DNA of 34,162 nucleotides. It comes from Hippea sp. Lineage in GTDB: Bacteria; Campylobacterota_A; Desulfurellia; Desulfurellales; Hippeaceae. Numbering within the stretch: the stretch's first letter is position 1; the number at the start of each line of letters is the position of its first letter. The notes beneath the pieces were generated by a model, which was not told the DNA's origin, made no database searches, and saw only the letters and a list, made by a program, of their open reading frames with translations. Positions 17,619-25,636 of this stretch are shown in pieces. Location: NCBI GenBank assembly GCA_015486955.1, contig WFQR01000184.1, positions 1-34,162 of the forward strand, written 5' to 3'. Made by a program: the position numbers and the translations under genes.

Positions 17619-17668
17619 TATGCAAAAGCGCATTGGCGCCCCTTTAAGGGCGCCTGCGCTTTTGCATA
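17619..17668. repeat. strong origin-proximal hairpin
   Basis: TATGCAAAAGCGCA-TT-GGCGCCC-CTTTAA-GGGCGCC-TGCGCTTTTGCATA: 14 bp + 2-nt bulge + 7 bp stem. Confidence 0.9.
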
Positions 17669-17730
17669 AAAAAGAATAAAAAAATCGGATACGCTTCGCT
17701 ATCGCTTCGCTCTTTCACTTCGCTTCGCTC

Positions 17731-17802
17731 AATAATATTCTCCCCTACCGCTCCTACTGAAACCGCTTCGAAGAATAATCGCTACACGGGGAGAATATTA
17801 TT
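17731..17802 (-). repeat. stem-loop C (AATAATATTCTCCCC / GGGGAGAATATTATT), loop on minus strand GTGTAGC...GCGGTA
   Basis: Perfect 15-bp inverted repeat 17731-17745 / 17788-17802; loop begins TACCGC and ends GCTACAC on plus strand. Confidence 0.9.
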
Positions 17803-17903
17803 TCGCTACGCTAAATGGATCAAAAAGAGCAACTTTTTTCTAAAAAGCTACTCTATCAAGAACAGAAAGAGAAGATGTAGCGCTGACGAGGGTGGCATTC
17901 GAA

Positions 17904-17925
17904 GATGCCCGTCGCTACGGGCATC
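17904..17925 (-). terminator. hairpin at end of integrase gene
   Basis: GATGCCCGT-CGCT-ACGGGCATC perfect 9-bp stem overlapping the stop codon; no clear T-tract, so terminator role uncertain. Confidence 0.4.
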
Positions 17926-19036
17926 ACTCCAATTTCTTCACTGCTTCTCTCTTTGTGTCGGGTATTAGATGTGAGTATCTTTCTGTCATGGCGAGCGTTT
18001 TATGTCCCATTAACTCTTTGATTGTATAGATGGGGGTTCCCTGTATGGCAAGCCAGCTTGCAAAGGTGTGGCGCAAGGTGTGAAAAACCACCTTGTCTCT
18101 CGGGTCTGTGATGCCGTCGTTAAAGCCGAGCTTGTTTACAACTCTCTCAAATGTTCTTGAAATTCTTATAATTTTTGATCCATTTTTAGTGAAAAAAACA
18201 AAGGATTCTGGTTTTGTTTTTAAGTTTGGTAATCGTTCTTTTCGCTGAGTGAGTATTTGTTCCACTCCATCTGTCATGTAAGCGACTCTGCTGGTTCTGT
18301 TTTTAGGATCTTTAACGTGTATGAGCTTATTTTGAAAATCTATGTCTTGCCACTTTAGGTTTGCTATTTCACCAAACCTCATACCTGTATAGAGGGATAT
18401 ATAAGCCATTTCATAAACTTGTTGGGAGTGTTTTTTGAGTTCTTCTAAGAGCCTTTTAGCCTCTTCTTTTGTTAGAAACCTCAATCTCCTGTTATCTGCC
18501 TTTTTTACTTTAACGCTTTTAACAGGATTAGTCCCGCTGTAAAATCCCCACTCCGCTGCTTTATTGAACACTTGCCTAACTACAGCTATAGCATACTCAG
18601 CAGTTCTCGGACTTCTACCAGCTTGGAGTATGTTTCTTTTGATTTTTTCAATATCCAAAGGGGAAATGGTAGAAAGAGATTTATTACCAATTACAGGTTT
18701 TATCCAAAGTCTGTAATAGCTTTCCTCACGAGGAAAAGACACTTTCTCTTTTGCATAAGGAACGTATTTTTTCTCGAAAAAGAGATCAAATGGTATTTTC
18801 TTATCAGTTAAAGAGTAAACGCTGTCTATCAGTGCCTGTTTAAGTTTCGTTTCCAGCTGTTTAGCTTGAGGTAGCGTGACTCCTGTAAATTCTTTTCTTA
18901 CTGTCTTGTAGTTGTGGTTGACGTGAATCCTCACAGTCATAACACCTTTAGGTCTCGGAGTATTGCACTTGGGACAGGATTTATGTTTCGATGAATATTC
19001 GTTTTTACATGTTGGGCAAACGATGTATATAGGCAT
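17924..19036 (-). CDS. int: tyrosine recombinase/integrase with N-terminal zinc ribbon
   Basis: TGMRFGEI, HTLRHTFASWL, GHKTLAMTERYSHL catalytic motifs; MPIYIVCPTCKNEYSSKHKSCPKC N-terminus; start reassigned to 19036 because AGGAGG precedes it and the upstream 41 aa are implausible. Confidence 0.92.
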   Translation of the reverse strand: MPIYIVCPTCKNEYSSKHKSCPKCNTPRPKGVMTVRIHVNHNYKTVRKEFTGVTLPQAKQLETKLKQALIDSVYSLTDKKIPFDLFFEKKYVPYAKEKVSFPREESYYRLWIKPVIGNKSLSTISPLDIEKIKRNILQAGRSPRTAEYAIAVVRQVFNKAAEWGFYSGTNPVKSVKVKKADNRRLRFLTKEEAKRLLEELKKHSQQVYEMAYISLYTGMRFGEIANLKWQDIDFQNKLIHVKDPKNRTSRVAYMTDGVEQILTQRKERLPNLKTKPESFVFFTKNGSKIIRISRTFERVVNKLGFNDGITDPRDKVVFHTLRHTFASWLAIQGTPIYTIKELMGHKTLAMTERYSHLIPDTKREAVKKLE

Positions 19037-19211
19037 TTTCTCCTCCTTTCGATGGAGAAATATCGGAGAAAAGAGTATAAAAAAATAGGAAAAAAGCAAG
19101 AAAAAATTGAGATAAAAAAGTAAAAGAACAAAACAGGAAAATGTTGATACGCAAAGCATTTTCAGAGAATTTTCCTATAAAAATAAGGATTAAGGAAAGT
19201 AATAGACAAAA

Positions 19212-19258
19212 GACTGAAAATCCCTGTGTCCGAGGTTCGATTCCTCGTCTCGGCACCA
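19212..19258 (+). other. 3' half of tRNA-Phe(GAA): integration att site
   Basis: GACTGAAAATCCCTGTGTCCGAGGTTCGATTCCTCGTCTCGGCACCA: anticodon loop CTGAAAA, T arm GGTTCGATTCC, CCA end; 5' half (expected to begin GCCGAGA) absent. Confidence 0.85.
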
Positions 19259-19274
19259 TGAAAAGCCTTCAATC

Positions 19275-19311
19275 AAGCCAATCTTGAGGCTGCTCTCAAG
19301 ATTGGCTTTTT
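19275..19311 (+). terminator. Rho-independent terminator downstream of tRNA 3' end
   Basis: AAGCCAATCTTGAG-GCTGCT-CTCAAGATTGGCTT followed by T run. Confidence 0.85.
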
Positions 19312-19674
19312 TAGTTTCCCTTAATTAGTCCCCTATTAGTCCACAAAAATGAAATTGATTACCCTCGGATGGACTAAGGGTATTTCTCTTTTCTCTATCT
19401 TTTATCTTTAGCGGAATCCGTTTAAACAGCCCAACTGTAAGCATATAAGCATAACCAGAAAAAACCATAGGTAAACGGGAGTATGCTTATTTTTTAGAAT
19501 CAACTGCTATGCGTAAACTTTTTTCTCAAGATACATTCAGTTTTTAGTATTGATAAATCTATAATACTCAGACCTTCTAATTAGAGAAGTCTTTTATTCC
19601 TGTTTCTTTGATTTTTTTCACTCTTCCCAAAATTTTTTATCTACATAACCGTCACTCATTGATTTTTCCTTATC

Positions 19675-19882
19675 CTAATGAAGCGTAACTTCCCTTTTTC
19701 TCAACAGTTCAATAAAGTCCCAGACAGACAGTCCTGTCAATTTTCTTGCTTGGACAAAAAAGTTTGCTTTTCTCAAAAAGATAGACAGCAAGCTCCTTTT
19801 TTATTGTAGAGTTCACTTCCTTTTTAGGTATTCCCAAAGCTCTGATTGTATCCTCTGGGATTTCTATGTAGTACTTTTCCAT
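19675..19882 (-). pseudogene. UPF0175-family antitoxin-like gene with one frameshift
   Basis: Frame 1 MEKYYIEIPEDTIRALGIPKKEVNSTIKKELAVYLFEKSKLF, then +1 frame VQARKLTGLSVWDFIELLRKREVTLH-stop; shift at T6 run. Confidence 0.75.
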
Positions 19883-20069
19883 TTTTTGCCGCTCCGTAAT
19901 TTTGAGTTCTTAAAAATATTATCAAATATCCCGTTTTTGTTCCAACAGTTTGGATTAAAATCAATTAGTTCCTGGCTTTATCTATGCTTTCAGCGTCTCA
20001 CTGTATTGACCTTTTAAAGAAATAGTCTTACTATATTAGTATGATAAAATAGTCAATTAGGAGGCTAAA

Positions 20070-20318
20070 ATGCTCATTAGCGCAAGTGAGGTTAAGGCAA
20101 AGGGCGTATCTTTCATAGGTAAGCTGATAAAAAAGCACAAAGAGGTGTTTATCACTGTAAGGGGCAAGAAGAAATTTGCCGTCCTTCCTATTGAAGAGTA
20201 CGAAAGGCTTAAAGAGGCAGAGCTCGATAGGCTTATTTTTGAAGCAGAAAAGGATTATGAAGAAGGCAGGTATATTAAGGAAACAGCTGATGAGCATTTT
20301 AAGAGGCTCGGGATTTAA
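20070..20318 (+). CDS. Phd/YefM-family antitoxin
   Basis: MLISASEVKAKGVSFIGKLIKKHKEVFITVRGKKKFAVLPIEEYERLKE. Confidence 0.8.
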   Translation: MLISASEVKAKGVSFIGKLIKKHKEVFITVRGKKKFAVLPIEEYERLKEAELDRLIFEAEKDYEEGRYIKETADEHFKRLGI

Positions 20319-20356
20319 GGAGTCTACTTAGCATTTGGTGGGACTTGTTTTTTGAC

Positions 20357-20695
20357 CTAAATCTCACTCAGTATTCTTTCAATTCTTGTTTTTAACTTAG
20401 GAAGCTCATACTCTATGGTGTTCCATACAAGCTCATGCTTTATACCAAAATAGAAGTGTATAAGCTTATCTCTAAAACTTGCCATCTCTTTCCAGGGTAT
20501 ATCTGTATATTTCTGTCGTATTTCCTCTGGAATATGTTTAGATGCTTCCCCAATGATCTCAAATTTTCTTATAACAGCACTAAAGACCATGTCGTTTTTT
20601 CTGAACTCTTCAAAATCTATATCTTTAACAAATTTTTCAATTGCATCAATAGCTTTTAGAATATCTTTTACATACAACTTGATATCTCTTTTCAT
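20357..20695 (-). CDS. hepT: HepT-like (DUF86) toxin
   Basis: RDKLIHFYFGIKHELVW contains the RX4HXY motif; four-bp overlap with NTase gene. Confidence 0.88.
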   Translation of the reverse strand: MKRDIKLYVKDILKAIDAIEKFVKDIDFEEFRKNDMVFSAVIRKFEIIGEASKHIPEEIRQKYTDIPWKEMASFRDKLIHFYFGIKHELVWNTIEYELPKLKTRIERILSEI

Positions 20696-20985
20696 ATAAA
20701 AATAGCCTCTTTCACTATCCTTTCTCTTAATTCCTCTCTAATGGTATCCTGAGGCACTATATCAACATCGATGCCAAGTTTCTCTTGCAGAAACATAGAT
20801 AATCTCATGTAATCAAAGAGTGTGGCGTCTTTGTGAAATTTCACAAGTATGTCAACATCGCTATCTGATTTCTGTTCTCCCCTTGCAAAAGAACCGAAAA
20901 TCCCCACTACTTCTGCCCTAAAGTTTTGTTTTATATCGTTTTTAAAGTCCTTTAAGATTTTCTCAACTTCTCCGACACTTTTCAT
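20692..20985 (-). CDS. mntA: MntA-like minimal nucleotidyltransferase antitoxin
   Basis: GIFGSFARGEQKSDSDVDILVKF (GSX10DXD). Confidence 0.88.
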   Translation of the reverse strand: MKSVGEVEKILKDFKNDIKQNFRAEVVGIFGSFARGEQKSDSDVDILVKFHKDATLFDYMRLSMFLQEKLGIDVDIVPQDTIREELRERIVKEAIFI

Positions 20986-21261
20986 CTTTTCGTTGGCCCC
21001 TTAATAAGCTTTTTGGTCTTTTTTGTTTTGTTTTTAAAACTACCCCGCATCTACTCTTTAAATAAAGTTTATTGCACCGTCGCCATAAAGTCAAATTTTC
21101 GAGTTTTTCAAAATAGAATAAAGAGAGTTCTACTGCCAAAAGAGATTCTGGAGTCTCCACAAACGGTCATCTAAATTCCTCAGTTTCAGCTTTTTTAAAA
21201 AATTCTAAGACCCTCCAAACTAAGCAGACTCTTCCTCTATAATCTGATGCAAAACGCTTTT

Positions 21262-21663
21262 TTATCTTATCCAATTTTCCACCTTTAAAGCTTCTATCCT
21301 TCTAAACTCTCTCTCATTATTAGTCACAAGAACGGCACCTAAAGATATTGCATGGGCAGCAATTTGGAGATCATAAGCCCCTATAATATTGCCTTTTCTT
21401 TCAAGCTCTGCTCTGATTTTCCCATAGATTTCAGCTGCTTTTGTATCGAAGTTGTAGATAGTAAAGTTTTCTATAAAACCCTTTATGAGGCTAATTAGCC
21501 TCTCACTGTTTTTCTTGTAAGCACCATAGAACAGTTCAGAAACAACAACAGATGAAAGGGCTAATTCGTGCTCTCTCTCCACTTCTTTAAGTTTCACTTT
21601 TATTCTTTCCGGTGTACTTCTGATTATATAGCTGCAGATGTTGGTGTCGAGCATGTAAACCAT
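21262..21663 (-). CDS. vapC: VapC PIN-domain toxin
   Basis: MVYMLDTNICSYIIRSTPERI...SSVVVSELFYGAYKK...GAYDLQIAAHAISLGAVLVTNNEREF. Confidence 0.93.
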   Translation of the reverse strand: MVYMLDTNICSYIIRSTPERIKVKLKEVEREHELALSSVVVSELFYGAYKKNSERLISLIKGFIENFTIYNFDTKAAEIYGKIRAELERKGNIIGAYDLQIAAHAISLGAVLVTNNEREFRRIEALKVENWIR

Positions 21664-21900
21664 CTAAAACAACTCCTTTTCTTGAGGTAGAGGTTGGTTT
21701 CTTTCCTTCATAAAATCACTGGTAATATCTTTAGACTCTCTAAGCCTATCAAATAACTCATCCCATTTATTATCTGGTGGAATTAATACTATACGCTTAC
21801 CTTCTCTCTTTATATACACAGTATCGCAGTTTAATCTAAACTCTTTCGGTAGTCTAACCGCATAGGAGTTGCCGCTTTTAAATACCTTTGTTTTGCGCAT
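21664..21900 (-). CDS. vapB: VapB-type AbrB-like antitoxin
   Basis: MRKTKVFKSGNSYAVRLPKEFRLNCDTVYIKREGKRIVLIPP; adjacent to vapC. Confidence 0.9.
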   Translation of the reverse strand: MRKTKVFKSGNSYAVRLPKEFRLNCDTVYIKREGKRIVLIPPDNKWDELFDRLRESKDITSDFMKERNQPLPQEKELF

Positions 21901-22150
21901 ATTTGCCTCCTTATTGAGTATCTATTAGTAGTATATACATAAATACCAAAAATGTAAAGGGAAAAACAAGCCGCAAAACAGGATCCTATTACAGAAAAAC
22001 ACAGGGGCAAAATAAAATTTCCACTGCTTCCATTTTCAAAAATCAAGTTCTAAAAAAATTTGGCTCTTCCCAAAAATCTATATGGGTAATCCAAACTCCA
22101 TGAGTTATGCAAAGAGCAATTTATTTTTACTACGTTCAACCCTTTACCCT

Positions 22151-23410
22151 TTATATATCAACTTCAAACATTTCTATTCCCATTCGTTGTGTATGATTGA
22201 TACCTATTAAAGCCATCTCTTCCCTTGCAATGTGTATCTTGGATCTTCCAAACCTTTTATTTAACTCATCAACCGCCTTGTATAGACGGATTATTTTGTC
22301 TATCTTTGTTTTATTTTCAAAAAGCGTGTATTGTTGCTTTGTTGTTAAATCACCCAAAATAACTCCTGTTTGCCTGTAGAATAGGTTTTCATCGTAAATC
22401 ATCTCAAAGGCCTTTTTAAGCGTGTCCACAAACAAAAGTGGTACATTGGTAGCGTTTTTTAGTTTAAGTTTCACATATGAGGTCTGATAATCGTGGGTTT
22501 TTAAGAATACAATGAGCTTTCTGGCTGCAAGTTTGTACATCCTTACTTTCATGCATGCATTCTCTAAGTTTCTGATGAGCTCCCCAAGCAGTTTTTCTTT
22601 ATCACTTGTGGGCTTACTGAAGCTCTTTGACTTGCTTATGGATTTGTAGGTGGATTTCTTGTTGGGATCAACTTTTAATACAGATTCACCCCTTAGCTCA
22701 TGATATATCTCCATGTATGGTTTAGAAAGAAATCTTTTTAAATACTCCTCTTTCGCCCGCGCAAAATCCAAAGCCGTGTATATGCCAAGTTTATTCAAAA
22801 GCGACGCCGTATTTTTGCCTATACCCCAAACATCTTCAACATTCACCTGTTTTAAGTACCTATGAATAGATTTTGCTTCTATAGCTACAAGGCCATGTGG
22901 TTTGTTCATCTTTGATGCAATCTTTGCAAGCACCTTTGTGGGTGCTACACCTATGGATACGCTTATGCCAATCCTTTTTTCTATTTCATCTTGGATAAGT
23001 CTTGCTATACCCAGATAGCTTGTGTTGTAAATCCTTCTTAAGCCCGTCAAATCTACAAACGCCTCGTCTATTGAGTATTCTTCTACAACAGGAGAAAAAT
23101 TTCTTAAAATCTCAAACATCCTGACAGAAAACATGCTGTACTTTTCATAGTCGGATTCAACAACCACAAGGTCTGGGCAAATTCTTTTTGCTTCACTGAT
23201 TAACATTCCCCTCTTTATACCTTTTGCTTTGGCGGAATAGCTCAAAGCTGTAACTATACCCCTCTCTTTGCCTACCACAACATTTTTGTCCTTTAGTGTT
23301 GGGTTTGTTGCAACCTCACATGCCACAAAGAAAGCATCCGCATCAATATGGGCTATAGCTTGTGGCCATGATGCCACAGATAAGACAAATTCCTTTGGTT
23401 TTTCCGACAT
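22151..23410 (-). CDS. dinB: DNA polymerase IV (Y family)
   Basis: AIAHIDADAFFVACE, YSIDEAFVDLTG, GISVSIGVAPTKVLAKIASKMNKPHG. Confidence 0.93.
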   Translation of the reverse strand: MSEKPKEFVLSVASWPQAIAHIDADAFFVACEVATNPTLKDKNVVVGKERGIVTALSYSAKAKGIKRGMLISEAKRICPDLVVVESDYEKYSMFSVRMFEILRNFSPVVEEYSIDEAFVDLTGLRRIYNTSYLGIARLIQDEIEKRIGISVSIGVAPTKVLAKIASKMNKPHGLVAIEAKSIHRYLKQVNVEDVWGIGKNTASLLNKLGIYTALDFARAKEEYLKRFLSKPYMEIYHELRGESVLKVDPNKKSTYKSISKSKSFSKPTSDKEKLLGELIRNLENACMKVRMYKLAARKLIVFLKTHDYQTSYVKLKLKNATNVPLLFVDTLKKAFEMIYDENLFYRQTGVILGDLTTKQQYTLFENKTKIDKIIRLYKAVDELNKRFGRSKIHIAREEMALIGINHTQRMGIEMFEVDI

Positions 23411-23412
23411 TC

Positions 23413-24003
23413 CTACTTATACTTCCTCACAACGCCAATAACAACACCAGCAACTACAAGTTCATTTTTCGGTTTTATTGGTTTGTACTTCTTGTTTGCA
23501 GGTTTTAGTATGTAATCTTTGCCAACCTTTGACAAATATTTCATAGTCCACTGACCATCAACTTGAGCTATGACTATGTCGTTCGCTTTGGGCTTCCTCG
23601 ATCTATCCACTATGACATAATCACCTGGTAAAATACCCGCCTCTATCATGGAATCGCCAGAGACTTTAAGCATAAATGTAGATTCTGGGTGTTCCACAAG
23701 GAACCTATCCAGAGAGATTGTGTCTAAAAGCTCTTCCTCTGCCGGTGATGGAAAACCTGCCTCTACCTGCCCTACAAGTTTTATCGAAAATGGGCTTGAT
23801 GAAAAGTGTATATAGCCCTTCTCATCCCTTTTTATGAGATTTAGTTCTATCATCTTATTGATTATTTTAAAAACGGCATTCTTTGATTTAACACCAAATA
23901 GAAGTGCCATTTCTGAATACGAGGGCATACGTGAGTGTTTTATGTAAAAGTCTCTTATTAGCCCATATCGTTCTTTTAGTTTTTCATCACGGTTAATACC
24001 CAC
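23413..24003 (-). CDS. lexA: LexA repressor
   Basis: HTH MPSYSEMALLFGVKSKNAVFKII; VEAGFPSPAEEE cleavage site; LKVSGDSMIEAGILPGDYVIVDRSR. Confidence 0.9.
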   Translation of the reverse strand: MGINRDEKLKERYGLIRDFYIKHSRMPSYSEMALLFGVKSKNAVFKIINKMIELNLIKRDEKGYIHFSSSPFSIKLVGQVEAGFPSPAEEELLDTISLDRFLVEHPESTFMLKVSGDSMIEAGILPGDYVIVDRSRKPKANDIVIAQVDGQWTMKYLSKVGKDYILKPANKKYKPIKPKNELVVAGVVIGVVRKYK

Positions 24004-24033
24004 AAAGTACCCTCACATAGCTTAGTCATTGAT

Positions 24034-24062
24034 ATTATAGTGAACGATTGTTTACTTGTAAA
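24034..24062 (-). promoter_or_regulatory. lexA promoter with embedded LexA-like operator
   Basis: Minus strand TTTACA-17 nt-TATAAT; spacer contains GTAAACAATCGTTCAC near-palindrome. Confidence 0.65.
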
Positions 24063-24074
24063 GCGTTTTTTAAA

Positions 24075-24809
24075 CTACCTACCAAACACTTCTCTTAGAA
24101 GCTCTGTCACCCTTTTAGCTGGATCTTTCCTAATAGCTTCCTCCTCCTTTGCCATGTAGTAAAAGATGCCGTCTTCTGCTTTATTTAAAACATAATCTGT
24201 CAAATTCAAATTCACTTTCTTACCAAATGGCAAGGTGTTAATACTGTTTACAATGGAATTGTACGTTTTAACGGCATCAACCTCGCTCAAAGTCTTATCA
24301 ACAATTGGTCTCATCTCGCTTTTTAATTTCTCACCCATATTTTCTCTGAAATACTGGGTGGCAGCATCGTCTGGACCTTTATAAATCCTGTACACATCCC
24401 TTATCGTCATGTGCTTAATGGCATCCAAAAATAACTCCTTTGCTTTCGGCGTCGCAAGTTCAGCAGCCCTGTTAAGCTTTATCTCCAACTTATCCAATTT
24501 TCCTGATAAGCCAATCCTATCTAAAACACCCCTGAGACTTTCAAGTTTCGAAGGCAAGGGTATATGCACCTTCCTATCTTTATAAAAACCGTTAACTCTA
24601 CCCAACTTAGACACAGTGTTGGAAACGGCAATACTCAAAGCCTCTTTTAGCCCCGCCGCTATTTTACTTTTGGATAAATTGCTGGATTGGCCTTTTTCCT
24701 GCATTCCGCCGAAACCCTTCAAGTGGTTCACAGTATCGTTTAACCAGCTTGCGTTTGCACTAAAACCAACAAAAACAAAAAGCAAAATCGCACTTATTAG
24801 CTTATTCAT
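24075..24809 (-). CDS. DUF4197 family secreted protein
   Basis: Signal peptide; ALSIAVSNTVSKLGRVNGFYKDRKVHIPLPSKLE...GPDDAATQYFR. Confidence 0.8.
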   Translation of the reverse strand: MNKLISAILLFVFVGFSANASWLNDTVNHLKGFGGMQEKGQSSNLSKSKIAAGLKEALSIAVSNTVSKLGRVNGFYKDRKVHIPLPSKLESLRGVLDRIGLSGKLDKLEIKLNRAAELATPKAKELFLDAIKHMTIRDVYRIYKGPDDAATQYFRENMGEKLKSEMRPIVDKTLSEVDAVKTYNSIVNSINTLPFGKKVNLNLTDYVLNKAEDGIFYYMAKEEEAIRKDPAKRVTELLREVFGR

Positions 24810-25620
24810 TTGAGCCCTCCTTTTTCAGGTGAACATCCATTTGTGGATAAGGTATTGATATGCCTTTTTGGTCGAAAGTAGTCTTTATCTTTTCAAGCAA
24901 ATCGAAATACACATTCCAATAATTACTTGCCCTAACCCATGGCCTCACAACAAAGTTAATACTACTGTCTCCAAGCTCTGAGACCGCTACAATAGGCTTT
25001 GGATCTTTTAGTACTCTATCATCTCTTTCTAATATCTCATTCAGTATACTTTTTGCGAGTTTTATGTCATCATCGTATCCTATACCAACAGTTATATCTA
25101 CTCTTCTTGTGTCCTTAACAGAATAGTTTATTATGTTGTCCCCCACAATTTTAGAGTTAGGGACTATAATACTCCTATTATCAGGTGTCCTCAATATGGT
25201 GTTAAATATTGAAATCTTTTCTATAGTTCCGCTAACACCGGCAACTTCGACAAAGTCGTTTAACCTAAACGGCCTTAGAAACATAATCAAAACTCCTGCG
25301 CCCAGGTTTGATAGGTTGTTTTGCAAAGCTAAACCAACAGCCAATGTTGCAGCACCCAAGATGGCAACAAAAGATGTCATCTTCATTCCTAAAGTACTTA
25401 AAGCCGCTATAACAACAAGAACGAGTAAACTCACATTCGTTAGATCAAGCAAAAAACCTATCAATGTTTCATCAACCTTTGCTTTACCTAAAGCCTTGCG
25501 CATCAGTCTTAATATGACATTGATTGCAAACTTTCCAATAACAAATATAGCCAAAGCACCAATGAAACGAACACCATACTGAACTACAATATCCAAAATC
25601 GTCTGAGATAAACTATCCAT
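24802..25620 (-). CDS. mscS: MscS-family mechanosensitive channel
   Basis: GAATLAVGLALQNNLSNLGAGVLIMFLRPFRLNDFVEVAGVSGTIEKISIFNTILRTPDNRSIIVPNSKI. Confidence 0.95.
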   Translation of the reverse strand: MDSLSQTILDIVVQYGVRFIGALAIFVIGKFAINVILRLMRKALGKAKVDETLIGFLLDLTNVSLLVLVVIAALSTLGMKMTSFVAILGAATLAVGLALQNNLSNLGAGVLIMFLRPFRLNDFVEVAGVSGTIEKISIFNTILRTPDNRSIIVPNSKIVGDNIINYSVKDTRRVDITVGIGYDDDIKLAKSILNEILERDDRVLKDPKPIVAVSELGDSSINFVVRPWVRASNYWNVYFDLLEKIKTTFDQKGISIPYPQMDVHLKKEGSNE

Positions 25621-25636
25621 GATTTCCTCCCAAAAT

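Noticed and set aside
19005-19259. Minus-strand ORF MVPRRGIEPRTQGFSVF...
   Set aside because: Antisense translation across a tRNA fragment, a well-known spurious-ORF pattern.
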